DNA of 37,538 nucleotides from a virus (IMGVR_UViG_3300010885_002277:1-37538); one strand, 5' to 3'. Counted from the stretch's first letter, positions 1 to 6,828 are shown. Notes: generated by a model from the sequence alone, not told the origin. A program made the numbers and translations.

Positions 1-335
1 ATCTCGGATGCCTTATCGCGCACAGATTGAATACCGGCAAACGTGATAGGCTCGCCAAGCTGCTTTTTTCCGATGCTCGCCGAATAGATGCCCATCGGCG
101 CTCCCGACCAATGCTGGCGCAGTTTCTGCGCGTTCTGTTCGATCAGTTCTTTAACGTGCGTTAGCATCAAGATTTGCGTCTCAGGCCAATTCATTAAAGC
201 ACCGTGGCACAGTTCGGCCACGATATGGCTTTTGCCCGATCCTGTCGGTAACACCATGCAAGGATTGCCGGTTGAGTTGCGAAACCATTCGTACAGATCG
301 TCAATGGCGCGTTGCTGATAATCACGGAGCTTCAT
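1..335 (-). CDS. Superfamily 2 DNA helicase, N-terminal part (continues at window right end)
   Basis: This is the N-terminal 111 or so residues of a superfamily 2 ATP-dependent helicase; the rest is at 36262-37538 on the same strand. The start ATG (335-333) opens MKLRDYQQRAIDDL, the Q-motif-like beginning usual for this family, and motif I (Walker A) PTGSGKSH follows at about residues 29-36. The two parts are in the same frame when joined through the 18-base end overlap, giving a protein of about 530 residues. Members unwind DNA or remodel forks during phage replication and recombination. The start overlaps the end of the small nuclease gene (stop at 322) by 14 bases, so the two are probably translated from one leftward mRNA. 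Confidence 0.9.
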   Translation of the reverse strand, partial: MKLRDYQQRAIDDLYEWFRNSTGNPCMVLPTGSGKSHIVAELCHGALMNWPETQILMLTHVKELIEQNAQKLRQHWSGAPMGIYSASIGKKQLGEPITFAGIQSVRDKASE

Positions 336-774
336 CTTGCAGCCTTTCAAATAAGCTCATGGGAAAAAGACAGCACGGCTCAATGTCTTGCAAATCGCCT
401 CGATCCCGACGCCCGGCCATTTCGATCACCATTGCTGGCCAATCTTCATTGTTTCTGATTGAAAGATAAAAAACACCATCCGTCAGTTTGACCACAAGAA
501 CAAAAGGCACCAGAAGGGCTGATACCCAATCTTTTGCAGACAGAACTTTTCCTGTGCTAAGGATTAAACCGCCAAATCTTTCAATGTCTGCGCTAGAATA
601 ATTGCGACCCTTCACTTCAGCGACCGCAACAACTCGTTTGCCATCAAGAAGCGCAAAATCTATCACGCAAGACATTTTCATTTTTGCGTATCCAAGCCCC
701 CAGTGAGCCGCAAGTCGCGAAATAACTTCGCGCTCTAAAATGCGGTCGGCTTCGCTTTCATAAATCGGTCTCAT
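322..774 (-). CDS. Putative PD-(D/E)xK-type nuclease or restriction-fold protein
   Basis: A 150-residue protein. The middle reads IDFALLDGKRVVAVAEVKGR: an aspartate followed about 15 residues later by ExK, the spacing expected of a PD-(D/E)xK metal-dependent nuclease core. No further domain is visible. I place the start at 774 because its ATG overlaps the TGA of the upstream exonuclease gene (ATGA), a typical coupled junction; an in-frame upstream ATG at 798 would overlap that gene by 28 bases for no gain. Within the leftward recombination operon it lies between the Cas4/RecB-like nuclease and the SF2 helicase, which fits a DNA end-processing role. The nuclease assignment rests on the short motif only. 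Confidence 0.75.
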   Translation of the reverse strand: MRPIYESEADRILEREVISRLAAHWGLGYAKMKMSCVIDFALLDGKRVVAVAEVKGRNYSSADIERFGGLILSTGKVLSAKDWVSALLVPFVLVVKLTDGVFYLSIRNNEDWPAMVIEMAGRRDRGDLQDIEPCCLFPMSLFERLQDEAP

Positions 775-1793
775 CTCACAATCTCCGCGCCCGGCCACTC
801 GCCCCTGATCTTGCGCACGACTTCATTGGCGCAGCCTTCAGGATTGGCAATGATTTCCTTGCTTGAAAACACGTTTGCATCTGGCGATCCGTTCGCCACG
901 TCTTGCCCAGCAATTTCATAAATCGCGATATTTTCGTAAGGCGAATCTTTCATCTTCCACGGCACCAGATCAGGATGCAGAATGTGCTGCTCGCAGCCTT
1001 CGTGCTGATATTCGGTCGGGATATTGTCGGCAGCGAAGCGCTCGCATGTCCACGAACTATCTGGTTTTGCAGTCGAGTGCGCGCAAGTTCTGCAATTTAC
1101 ATGCTTTGTCGTCTTCGTCTCGTGGCAGAACGAATGCGCTGGGCAGAACTTGCACTGATACCACGTCGCGTCAGTCGAGAGCGGTGGCGGCATCCGATCA
1201 TCAACCGCAATGCGCTTGCCGCGTTGGATCAGCTTTGTGGCTGCGTCTGCGTCGTAGCGCACGCGCTCAGTATAAATCCGGTCGTCGTCCTTGCAGATCG
1301 CCACGTAAAGCGCGCGGTCAATCCCTGTGCCTTTCATGTAAACTTGCATCTGCGCCCAGTGTTCGGGCTTGGAGTTCTGAACGCCTTTAGTCGAGACATC
1401 ATTGAACGATTTCAGCGAGTGCGTTTTGAACTCGCCGATATGGCGTTTGTGCGGCGCTCCCGGCACTCCGCCTTCGATGATCGCATCGACGCTGCCAGAC
1501 ACATGCGCACCGAAATCGACGCGCGTTTGCTCGCCTTCAAGGATGTTGATCCCGATTGCACGCAGATCGGCAAGGATGATTTCTTCTTCTCGGTGACCGC
1601 GTCGGAACAGGCGCAGGATTCGTCCCGGAAAGATGGGTTGCACAGCCCATCTAAACGAGAGCCACAGCCACCGATCACACGGATGGCCTAGCATCGATCC
1701 GCCCATATGCGGGCGCGGCTTGCTGGCGCTTGCCTCATGATGCTGATCGATCAGGCTTTGAATTGAATTTGTTGGCTCTGGAATCTTTGCCAT
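771..1793 (-). CDS. Cas4/RecB-family (PD-(D/E)xK) exonuclease
   Basis: A protein of about 340 residues resembling phage RecB/Cas4-like exonucleases. The nuclease core shows HVSGSVDAIIEGG followed by GEFKTHS, the D...ExK catalytic pair, then a QMQVYMKG segment matching the conserved QxxxY motif. A cysteine cluster (CKFCPAHSFCH, then CRTC and later Cys) follows, as in family members that bind an Fe-S cluster or zinc. Likely role: resecting DNA ends for the phage annealing system encoded next door. The start at 1793 is preferred because AGGGAG lies 6 bases upstream of that ATG; the other in-frame ATGs at 1799 and 1859 are badly spaced or overlap the DUF669 gene. The stop overlaps the next start (ATGA). 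Confidence 0.85.
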   Translation of the reverse strand: MAKIPEPTNSIQSLIDQHHEASASKPRPHMGGSMLGHPCDRWLWLSFRWAVQPIFPGRILRLFRRGHREEEIILADLRAIGINILEGEQTRVDFGAHVSGSVDAIIEGGVPGAPHKRHIGEFKTHSLKSFNDVSTKGVQNSKPEHWAQMQVYMKGTGIDRALYVAICKDDDRIYTERVRYDADAATKLIQRGKRIAVDDRMPPPLSTDATWYQCKFCPAHSFCHETKTTKHVNCRTCAHSTAKPDSSWTCERFAADNIPTEYQHEGCEQHILHPDLVPWKMKDSPYENIAIYEIAGQDVANGSPDANVFSSKEIIANPEGCANEVVRKIRGEWPGAEIVR

Positions 1794-1809
1794 TTTCATC
1801 TCCCTGATG

Positions 1810-1835
1810 AAAAGCTCCGGCACGAATGCCGGAGC
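1810..1835 (-). terminator. Hairpin with short U-tract between ssDNA-binding and exonuclease genes
   Basis: A perfect 9-base inverted repeat (1814-1822 with 1827-1835) closes a four-base loop that reads UUCG in the leftward RNA, and is followed by four U residues (1813-1810). It sits in the only gap between the DUF669 gene and the exonuclease gene. It could be an intrinsic terminator or partial attenuator reducing expression of downstream nucleases; the U-tract is short, so read-through is expected. Confidence 0.6.
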
Positions 1836-1843
1836 AGTTGTTG

Positions 1844-2347
1844 TTACTTCTTCGCCCACGGCGGCGAAGACGACTTGGCGGCAGGCGCTGAGAGCGGCGG
1901 CGCAGATTTCGGCATGGATGAAGCACCAGACGAAGGCATCGTGCCACTTACGCTCTTATACGCCTTGACTTGGTTCTTATCGCCGTATTGTTCACTTCGC
2001 TCAATCGCCAACTTGATTTGCAGATTTGATCCGATCAACTGATCTGTATCGGATAGCTGCGGCAAATTGATTGCGGCCATTAGTTCACCGAGTTGCTGCT
2101 GGCCGATCTCTTCAGCCTTCGGCGATGCGTTGCGAATGTTAAACGTACCAAACACCACGCGGCCTTCGTGCGATGGTCCGATGATGTCGTAGCGCACTGA
2201 GATATATTCGCCCGTGCCAGCTTTCGTTGGCTTGATTTCCGCAGCGGTGATGCTGGCTGAATACCAGCCCGCAGGAAGCGGCTCATAATTGCCACCAGTG
2301 CCTTTAGGCATGTCTTGCTGATTGAACGTCTGATTGAGAAAAGCCAT
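1844..2347 (-). CDS. DUF669 phage single-stranded DNA-binding protein
   Basis: A 167-residue protein matching the DUF669 pattern of phage recombination operons: an N-terminal PLPAGWYSASITAAEIKPTK strand pair, a VRYDIIGPSHEGRVVFGTF core and an LGELMAAINLPQ segment. DUF669 proteins are commonly found next to Sak4-type ATPases and are regarded as phage ssDNA-binding proteins. The C-terminal 45 residues are Pro/Ser/Ala-rich and disordered and end in WAKK, so the acidic tail usual for cellular SSBs is missing. A strong AAGGAG lies 7 bases before the ATG. It is followed by a hairpin and then the exonuclease gene. Confidence 0.85.
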   Translation of the reverse strand: MAFLNQTFNQQDMPKGTGGNYEPLPAGWYSASITAAEIKPTKAGTGEYISVRYDIIGPSHEGRVVFGTFNIRNASPKAEEIGQQQLGELMAAINLPQLSDTDQLIGSNLQIKLAIERSEQYGDKNQVKAYKSVSGTMPSSGASSMPKSAPPLSAPAAKSSSPPWAKK

Positions 2348-2352
2348 GCTGT

Positions 2353-2733
2353 TTACTCCTTAACGATGGTGAATGAAGGGCGACCGGGCGTTGTTGTGAT
2401 TGCTCCCAGAAGCGGCTTGGTGATTTCGTCGGATGCCTTGTCCCATGCTTTTACATTGAGTTCAGGCTTCCAACGAAATAGGATCGGCAGATGTTCGCTC
2501 AGATCATGCTCTGCGGCGATCTCCTGCAATAAATCTGCGTCAACTTTGCGCGTGAACCGCGTTACGAGTTTGATCTCGTAATTATTAGTGGCGCAGATGC
2601 TGATCGTGCGCGTGCCTTCGGCGTTTGATTTTCCGACATGATCCATAATCTCGTCTTCAATCTCACGGCGACGATCTACCGCTTTGCGCTCTGCGTCTTT
2701 GCAGGCGATCCACTCGGCGTAAATATCGCTCAT
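2353..2733 (-). CDS. Conserved phage protein of recombination operon, unknown function
   Basis: A 126-residue charged protein starting MSDIYAEWIACKDAERKAV, with a helical N-terminal half rich in Lys/Arg/Glu and a C-terminal part ending in TIVKE. The type is familiar as a small companion of phage Sak4/DUF669 genes, but I know no biochemical function. The start at 2733 overlaps the TGA of the Sak4 gene in an ATGA junction (2730-2733); a longer reading from 2838 would run 35 codons inside the Sak4 gene and is rejected. The spacing to the following DUF669 gene is only 5 bases, so it is clearly part of the operon. Confidence 0.8.
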   Translation of the reverse strand: MSDIYAEWIACKDAERKAVDRRREIEDEIMDHVGKSNAEGTRTISICATNNYEIKLVTRFTRKVDADLLQEIAAEHDLSEHLPILFRWKPELNVKAWDKASDEITKPLLGAITTTPGRPSFTIVKE

Positions 2734-3404
2734 GATCTTGCTCCGATTTTCTTGATGATCTCGCCAAGGTCTGGCGCTTCCCATGCGTCCAGCTTTCCGC
2801 TGCGATCTTTGGCGTTCCAAAGCCCATCGCCGTCGCACATCAGCGCGCGCTGCGTTCCACCGTCTGCGTCTTTCTCGATCCGCAGCGCCAACACTTCGTC
2901 GAAGAAATACGGCAGCGCTTGGCCGGTCTTGTTTCCCGGCATCGATGGCGAATAAAGAATGCGTCCCATTTCGTCGGTGGCTTTCTCCAACTTCGCGCTC
3001 ATATAAACGTGCTTGGCTGGAAGATCGCGAAACAATCTAATAATCTCGCCCATCTGTTCTTGCATGGCGCCGTATGCTTGACGCGGGTCTTTGGCGATTT
3101 TCTTTTCGTGGATCAGGCAGACTTCGGCGATCTCGCTGATGCTATCGAGCGCCACGCTTTCAAATTTCTCGCCGTCTGGTCCGATCAAAAACTCATAGGC
3201 TTCGCGAAGCGAATCCATGTCGACGATCTCGATGTAAGGCAGGTTGGCGCTTTGCAGCGACAACAGGCCAGCCTCGGCGCTGAGAACGATTGGCGTCGGC
3301 AGCGTCTGAATCAGCGATGTTTTGCCAGCGCCAGCCTGCCCATAGACCAACAGCTTAACGCCATTGGTTGAAAGGCCGCCAGTGTGTTTAATGTTGATTG
3401 CCAT
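2730..3404 (-). CDS. Sak4-like RecA-fold ATPase (phage annealing/recombination)
   Basis: A 224-residue single-domain RecA-fold ATPase. Walker A GQAGAGKTS is at residues 22-30, and VALDSISEI near residue 95 is the Walker B-type strand. Overall length and layout match the AAA_24/Sak4 group of phage proteins that support single-strand annealing recombination together with an SSB. Both partners fit here: the DUF669 SSB gene lies two genes downstream and nucleases follow. The start has a gap of only two bases from the stop of the DUF669-operon boundary gene at 3407. No intein or truncation is seen. Confidence 0.88.
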   Translation of the reverse strand: MAINIKHTGGLSTNGVKLLVYGQAGAGKTSLIQTLPTPIVLSAEAGLLSLQSANLPYIEIVDMDSLREAYEFLIGPDGEKFESVALDSISEIAEVCLIHEKKIAKDPRQAYGAMQEQMGEIIRLFRDLPAKHVYMSAKLEKATDEMGRILYSPSMPGNKTGQALPYFFDEVLALRIEKDADGGTQRALMCDGDGLWNAKDRSGKLDAWEAPDLGEIIKKIGARS

Positions 3405-3406
3405 TT

Positions 3407-3655
3407 CTAATGCTCCAAATCGAGTACGGATACTGCAATCTCGTACCAGTTAACGTCTTCTAAAAATGCTCTCGCGTAATCAAGAGCGTATCCAGTTGCT
3501 TGATTATCGAGCATATCGTTTGCGCGTTCTTTTAAGATTTCTGCAAGATCGCTCTGATCAACTTCAGCCCAATCCTCAGAATCATAATCTTGGAAGAGTT
3601 CCAAATTTACCCGCCACGTCGCGTAATTTGTCCAGCCGTTGTACGTCTTGCTCAT
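3407..3655 (-). CDS. Small conserved phage protein with NGWTNYATW N-terminus
   Basis: An 82-residue acidic protein opening MSKTYNGWTNYATWRVNLEL. This Trp-rich start is a recurrent signature of small phage and plasmid proteins of unknown function. The remainder is helical and acidic (many Asp/Glu), which could indicate a DNA-mimic or protein-binding role, but that is only inference. The ATG at 3655 follows AGGGAAAA at a workable distance. It is the second gene of the leftward early operon, directly before the Sak4-like ATPase gene. Confidence 0.8.
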   Translation of the reverse strand: MSKTYNGWTNYATWRVNLELFQDYDSEDWAEVDQSDLAEILKERANDMLDNQATGYALDYARAFLEDVNWYEIAVSVLDLEH

Positions 3656-3678
3656 GATTGTTTTCCCTGAAGGTAGGT

Positions 3679-3698
3679 GGGGAGGCCAAAGCCTCCCC
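3679..3698. other. Perfect GC-rich hairpin in the early leftward mRNA
   Basis: GGGGAGGC (3679-3686) and GCCTCCCC (3691-3698) form a perfect 8-bp stem with a four-base loop between the first and second early genes. There is no U-tract on either strand, so it is probably an mRNA processing or stabilising element, or part of a factor-dependent attenuator, rather than an intrinsic terminator. Confidence 0.5.
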
Positions 3699-3706
3699 GG
3701 TTGATC

Positions 3707-3916
3707 TCAATCGCGCCCAATGTGTGGAATATCGAGCGAAAGCATGTGCGCTTCATGGAACGTCTGGGTCGTCCATACTCGCGCTTGGTGAATGATGTCG
3801 TAATTCTCGCCGGTCTGTGCCTTGAGTTCGAGCGCATCATCTTGCGCCTCTTTAAGCGTTTCAAACGCTGAGAGGGTCTTGATGATGCTGCGGTCTTTGG
3901 GAACTACGTAAAACAT
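3707..3916 (-). CDS. Small early phage protein, unknown
   Basis: A 69-residue protein beginning MFYVVPKDRSIIKTLSAFET, the first gene of the leftward early operon. The sequence suggests a small alpha/beta fold: a strand pair, the FETLKEAQDDALELK helix and a second strand. I do not recognise a family. The start at 3916 is supported by GGAGCAGACAAG upstream; a longer in-frame reading to 4375 would run through the promoter region and across the helix-turn-helix gene, so it is rejected. As the most promoter-proximal gene it should be made earliest, a position where host-takeover proteins are common. Confidence 0.75.
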   Translation of the reverse strand: MFYVVPKDRSIIKTLSAFETLKEAQDDALELKAQTGENYDIIHQARVWTTQTFHEAHMLSLDIPHIGRD

Positions 3917-3964
3917 CTTGTCTGCTCCATCTGACCTGTCGGCTAATCCCGCTCGGTCAGTGAG

Positions 3965-3997
3965 GTTTACAATACACTTTTTCTGGGATATGTAAAC
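3965..3997. promoter_or_regulatory. Dyad operator with overlapping divergent promoters
   Basis: GTTTACA (3965-3971) and TGTAAAC (3991-3997) form a 7-bp dyad with a 19-bp centre. The left arm could serve as a rightward -35 (TTTACA 3966-3971) with a weak -10 around TATGTA (3989-3994, 17-bp spacer) for the helix-turn-helix gene. The right arm is the -35 of the leftward promoter. Two divergent polymerases would therefore compete for the same DNA, and a repressor bound to the dyad would block both. The small HTH protein encoded at 4034 is the obvious candidate ligand (inference). Confidence 0.5.
3969..3996 (-). promoter_or_regulatory. Early leftward promoter
   Basis: Reading leftward, a -35 TTTACA (3996-3991) and a -10 TATTGT (3974-3969), preceded by TG, are separated by 16 bases and placed correctly for the operon starting at 3916. 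A second leftward promoter at 35672-35699 has the same two hexamers and the same spacing, which makes this more than a chance match. Confidence 0.65.
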
Positions 3998-4033
3998 AGC
4001 TATCGAAGCAAAAAAAATAGGAAACGAGAAAAA

Positions 4034-4219
4034 ATGATGGAAATCGACAAAATACGCGCAGCCTTGGCCGATCTCAATCTTGCGGCAGTTGCGGCGGCGA
4101 CCGGCATCCATAAGAATGGGCTTTATGCGTTCAGGCATGGCCGCACCACGCTGCGTTACGATAGCATGGTTAAGCTCGTGAAGTATCTTCAGCAAAGGGA
4201 ATCGATCATCAATGGCTGA
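4034..4219 (+). CDS. Small helix-turn-helix (Cro/CI-like) regulator
   Basis: A 61-residue protein, almost entirely a helix-turn-helix domain: LAAVAAATGIHKNGLYAFR reads as the HTH pair with the recognition helix around residues 24-32, and the C-terminal helix is MVKLVKYLQQR. It has the size of Cro-type proteins, with no oligomerisation or cleavage domain. AGGAAACGAG lies upstream; ATG codons at 4034 and 4037 are both possible. It is the first rightward gene beside a dyad operator and overlaps the primase gene by 8 bases. Likely role: controlling the divergent early promoters; no integrase is present, so it need not be a lysogeny repressor. Confidence 0.85.
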   Translation: MMEIDKIRAALADLNLAAVAAATGIHKNGLYAFRHGRTTLRYDSMVKLVKYLQQRESIING

Positions 4220-6245
4220 TCTTACGAAAATTCTGGGCGGTCCTTGGTCGCCAAAGCCCGCGCCTCGCGTTGATCCGCCAGAGGTGCAGCTTCGCGATGC
4301 GATCTCAGCGTCAGGTCTGATGCCACCGCAAACGATCACGCTCGACGGCAAGATCCACCGCTTTCGATCCGGCACTAAAGGTCAAGGCGGGCATGGCGAC
4401 AAGACAGGCTGGTACATTGCATATGGAGACGGCATCCCTGCTGGTCGTTTTGGATGCTGGCGCTCTGGGCTGGAATCATCGTGGCGTGCTGATGTCGGGC
4501 GCGCGTTTTCAGCCGCTGAAGAAATGGCGCACACGGCGCGCATGGCGGAAGCAAGAGCGCTTCGCGATGCTGAACAGGCGCGAAGCCGAGAAATTGCCAG
4601 CAACAACGTCGATTTGATCTTTTCCAACGCCATCGGCGCGGCGCCTGAGCATCCATATCTGGCGCGCAAAGGCATCCAGCCGCATGGCGCTCGCATCACA
4701 GGCGATGGTCGGCTAGTCGTCCCGCTCTACAATTCAGACGGCGAGCTATCGTCGCTTCAATACATCTCAGACGACGGCGGCAAACAATATCACCCCGGCG
4801 GCGCCACAGGCGGTTGCTTCACGATCATCGGAACAATGGATGATCCCGGCAGGATTTACATTGCCGAAGGATTCGCCACCGCCGCCACGATCCACGAAGC
4901 CACAGGGCGACCTTGCGTCGTCGCATTTTCGGCCAATAATCTCGTGCCGGTGTGTAGCACAATTACCGACAATTTCGGATACACAAGCCAGATCGTGATC
5001 GTGGCTGATAACGACGCCAGCGGGATTGGCCAGAAATACGCCAATCAGGCATCGGCAAAATATGGCGCCCGCGTGATAGTCCCCCCATTTCTGGGCGATG
5101 CCAACGACTACAAGCAGGCGGGCGAAGATTTGGCGATCTTGTTAGAGCCGGTCTTAGATAATTGGCTGATCCCGATTGATGAGTTCAGAAAACAGCCAAG
5201 CCCGATCACATGGCTAGTTGAAGGTTGGATTCAATCTAACGCTTTGATCATGGTCCACGGTCCATCAGGCGGCGGCAAGACATTTGTCGTGCTTGATTGG
5301 TGTCTTAGAATGGCCGCAGGAATTAGCGAATGGGCGACTAGCATAGTCAAGGCTGGAAACGTCGTTTATCTCGCAGGCGAAGGCCATTACGGTTTGCGCG
5401 GGCGAGTCGCAGCATGGGCGCATCATAATGTCGTGGGAAAAATGAGTATGTGGATTTCCCGCGATGGATGCGATCTCAACACAGCCGAAGGTTTTCGACG
5501 AGTTGTCGATAACGTCTCGGAATTGCCAAGCGTGCCAAATTTGATCGTAGTCGATACGCTCCACCGCTTTCTACTCGGCGATGAAAACAGCGCTCAGGAT
5601 GCCAAAACGATGCTCGACGCCTGCAATGCGCTCATGAATAAATTCAACTGCGCCGTGCTTTTAGTCCACCATACCGGCGTTAGCGACGAGGCGCAGCACC
5701 GGGCGCGCGGGTCATCTGCATGGCGTGGCGCGCTCGATATTGAGATTAGCATCATACCAAGCAAGTCTGGCTCGCCTATGCAGATCGTGCAGCGCAAATC
5801 TAAAGACGCCGAAATGGCAGAGCCGGTTTACGCCGAATTGCGCTCGATTGAAATTCCAGATTGGTTCAACGAGCACGGTAAACCAGTAACCAGCGCCATT
5901 GTTGAGATTGTAGAAACGCCAGCCGAAGCGCCAAAGAAAGACAGCAAAATACAAAGCCAAGTTCAGATTATGCAGCGCGCGTGGTTTGCCTCAGAATGCG
6001 AAGAACGAGACGGCCAGCCATATATTAGCCGGTCGGCGTTGGCTGAATTGCTCCAAAAAGACGGCAAGGCACCGCGCACCGTGCGCAACAAAATGAATCC
6101 ATCCTATGATGATGGAATTATTGCGCAGCTTATCAATGGAAGCATTATCGAGCCGGTTGAACACGGCTGGAAAATCATCAGCCAAACTATAACGGCAGCA
6201 TGGTTATTGCGTAAAAATGGTAGCTCAACAGTTGACCCTAAATGA
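4212..6245 (+). CDS. Toprim primase / RepA-like AAA helicase fusion
   Basis: A 677-residue replication protein. The N-terminal part is a primase region with a Toprim domain: RIYIAEGFATAATIHEATG (about 214-232) supplies the catalytic Glu and VIVADNDASG (about 262-271) the DxD. The C-terminal part is a RecA-fold hexameric helicase or RepA-like ATPase (AAA_25 type) with Walker A GPSGGGKT at 350-357 and Walker B LIVVDT at about 444-449, followed by the VHHTG sensor-like segment. No zinc-binding motif is evident at the N-terminus. It would prime and unwind at the phage origin. The stop TGA lies inside the second copy of the TGACCCT repeats downstream. The start overlaps the HTH gene, implying coupling. 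Confidence 0.9.
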   Translation: MADLTKILGGPWSPKPAPRVDPPEVQLRDAISASGLMPPQTITLDGKIHRFRSGTKGQGGHGDKTGWYIAYGDGIPAGRFGCWRSGLESSWRADVGRAFSAAEEMAHTARMAEARALRDAEQARSREIASNNVDLIFSNAIGAAPEHPYLARKGIQPHGARITGDGRLVVPLYNSDGELSSLQYISDDGGKQYHPGGATGGCFTIIGTMDDPGRIYIAEGFATAATIHEATGRPCVVAFSANNLVPVCSTITDNFGYTSQIVIVADNDASGIGQKYANQASAKYGARVIVPPFLGDANDYKQAGEDLAILLEPVLDNWLIPIDEFRKQPSPITWLVEGWIQSNALIMVHGPSGGGKTFVVLDWCLRMAAGISEWATSIVKAGNVVYLAGEGHYGLRGRVAAWAHHNVVGKMSMWISRDGCDLNTAEGFRRVVDNVSELPSVPNLIVVDTLHRFLLGDENSAQDAKTMLDACNALMNKFNCAVLLVHHTGVSDEAQHRARGSSAWRGALDIEISIIPSKSGSPMQIVQRKSKDAEMAEPVYAELRSIEIPDWFNEHGKPVTSAIVEIVETPAEAPKKDSKIQSQVQIMQRAWFASECEERDGQPYISRSALAELLQKDGKAPRTVRNKMNPSYDDGIIAQLINGSIIEPVEHGWKIISQTITAAWLLRKNGSSTVDPK

Positions 6246-6346
6246 CCCTAAGGGTCAAAAAAGGGTCAGGGTCAAAAATGGGCAAAACAGCGCGATATTT
6301 GACCCTCCCTGACCCTCTCTCCTTAAGGAGAGGGTCATGAGGGTCA
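6233..6346. repeat. Nine-copy TGACCCT iteron-like cluster
   Basis: The 7-mer TGACCCT occurs on the plus strand at 6233, 6243, 6300 and 6310, and as its complement AGGGTCA at 6251, 6262, 6268, 6331 and 6340. The copies form two modules, each with two forward copies 10 bases apart facing two or three inverted copies spaced 6-11 bases. The second module is centred on a 16-bp palindrome around CCTTAAGG. The first two copies lie in the last codons of the primase-helicase gene. Location and near-helical phasing suggest an iteron-type replication origin or a multimeric operator; no protein has been tied to it. Confidence 0.85.
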
Positions 6347-6362
6347 CGCGATGCAGGCGGAT

Positions 6363-6566
6363 TTAGGGAGCGTTGAAGACATGCCTAGTGAGATGCAAGA
6401 TCGCAGAATGGCAAACGTCCCATTCTGTCCAAACATCGCTTGGAATTGGGTCACGGCCAAGCGCTGCGCACCATGCGAACCAAAGCACCGGATCAGGTTC
6501 GTTCTCAATCGATGGCTGGTGCGATGGCATGGCGGCGAGAAGGTCGAGCGCTTGTTGGCGGGTCAT
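6363..6566 (-). CDS. Small Trp-rich protein encoded antisense to the late transcript
   Basis: A 67-residue protein starting MTRQQALDLLAAMPSHQPS, with several Trp residues in a WFAWCAALGRDP...VWTEWD core. It has normal codon use and composition. Its ATG overlaps the TGA of the upstream 27-residue membrane peptide (ATGA at 6566-6563), so translation is probably coupled. The rightward 113-codon frame covering the same DNA lacks a good ribosome-binding site and looks like a shadow. Function unknown; it lies between the iteron cluster and the structured leader. Confidence 0.6.
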   Translation of the reverse strand: MTRQQALDLLAAMPSHQPSIENEPDPVLWFAWCAALGRDPIPSDVWTEWDVCHSAILHLTRHVFNAP

Positions 6567-6646
6567 GATGCGAAGCCTATGGTTAAGAATACGATGGCGG
6601 TGCAGAATAGTACGGCGGCGAGCAAATCGAAAATGGCGCTGAACAT
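6563..6646 (-). CDS. 27-residue single-span membrane peptide
   Basis: A 27-codon reading frame opening MFSAIFDLLAAVLF, ending LTIGFAS, that is almost wholly one hydrophobic segment, preceded by AGGAG at 7 bases. Its TGA overlaps the ATG of the 67-residue gene. A strong ribosome-binding site plus coupled junction argue that it is translated. Such peptides in phages act in membrane targeting, superinfection exclusion or as holin modulators, but nothing in the sequence discriminates between these. Confidence 0.55.
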   Translation of the reverse strand: MFSAIFDLLAAVLFCTAIVFLTIGFAS

Positions 6647-6708
6647 TGGCGGCTCCTGTATTGGTTCGATCAATATATGGTCAAGGTGTTAAAAAAAGGT
6701 TAAGCAGT

Positions 6709-6737
6709 TTGACGGCAGCGGCAGATCGACTTAGGCT
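6709..6737 (+). promoter_or_regulatory. Candidate rightward promoter for the ParB/modification/packaging block
   Basis: TTGACG (6709-6714) and TAGGCT (6732-6737) are separated by exactly 17 bases. Initiation near 6744 would give a leader of about 85 nucleotides containing the stem-loop and possible pseudoknot before the gene at 6829. It is the only good -35/-10 pair I find between the primase gene and the terminase genes. Confidence 0.45.
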
Positions 6738-6769
6738 GCGATCAGTCGGGTGCGCTCCACGCCCGGCAA

Positions 6770-6818
6770 GGCGGCGGGTCGTTTTCCTCCCTGAGCGATC
6801 CGCCGCCACATTCAGGGA
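6770..6818 (+). promoter_or_regulatory. Structured mRNA leader, possible pseudoknot over the ribosome-binding site
   Basis: Stem 1 pairs 6770-6781 with 6796-6807 (12 bp with one G-U pair). The loop segment 6788-6794 (TCCCTGA) is exactly complementary to 6812-6818 (TCAGGGA), which begins the AGGGAAGGA ribosome-binding region of the gene at 6829. Both pairings together would form an H-type pseudoknot. The loop linking them across stem 1 is only about 4 nucleotides, so they may instead be alternative structures. Either way the geometry suggests translational control; no known riboswitch class is recognised. Confidence 0.5.
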
Positions 6819-6828
6819 AGGATGGAAA

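Noticed and set aside
903-1691. Rightward 262-codon frame across the exonuclease gene
   Set aside because: The opposite strand has a clear nuclease with catalytic motifs and coupled junctions; this frame has no start context.
6351-6692. Rightward 113-codon frame after the iteron cluster
   Set aside because: No ribosome-binding site and an irregular composition, while the opposite strand has an AGGAG-led coupled gene pair.
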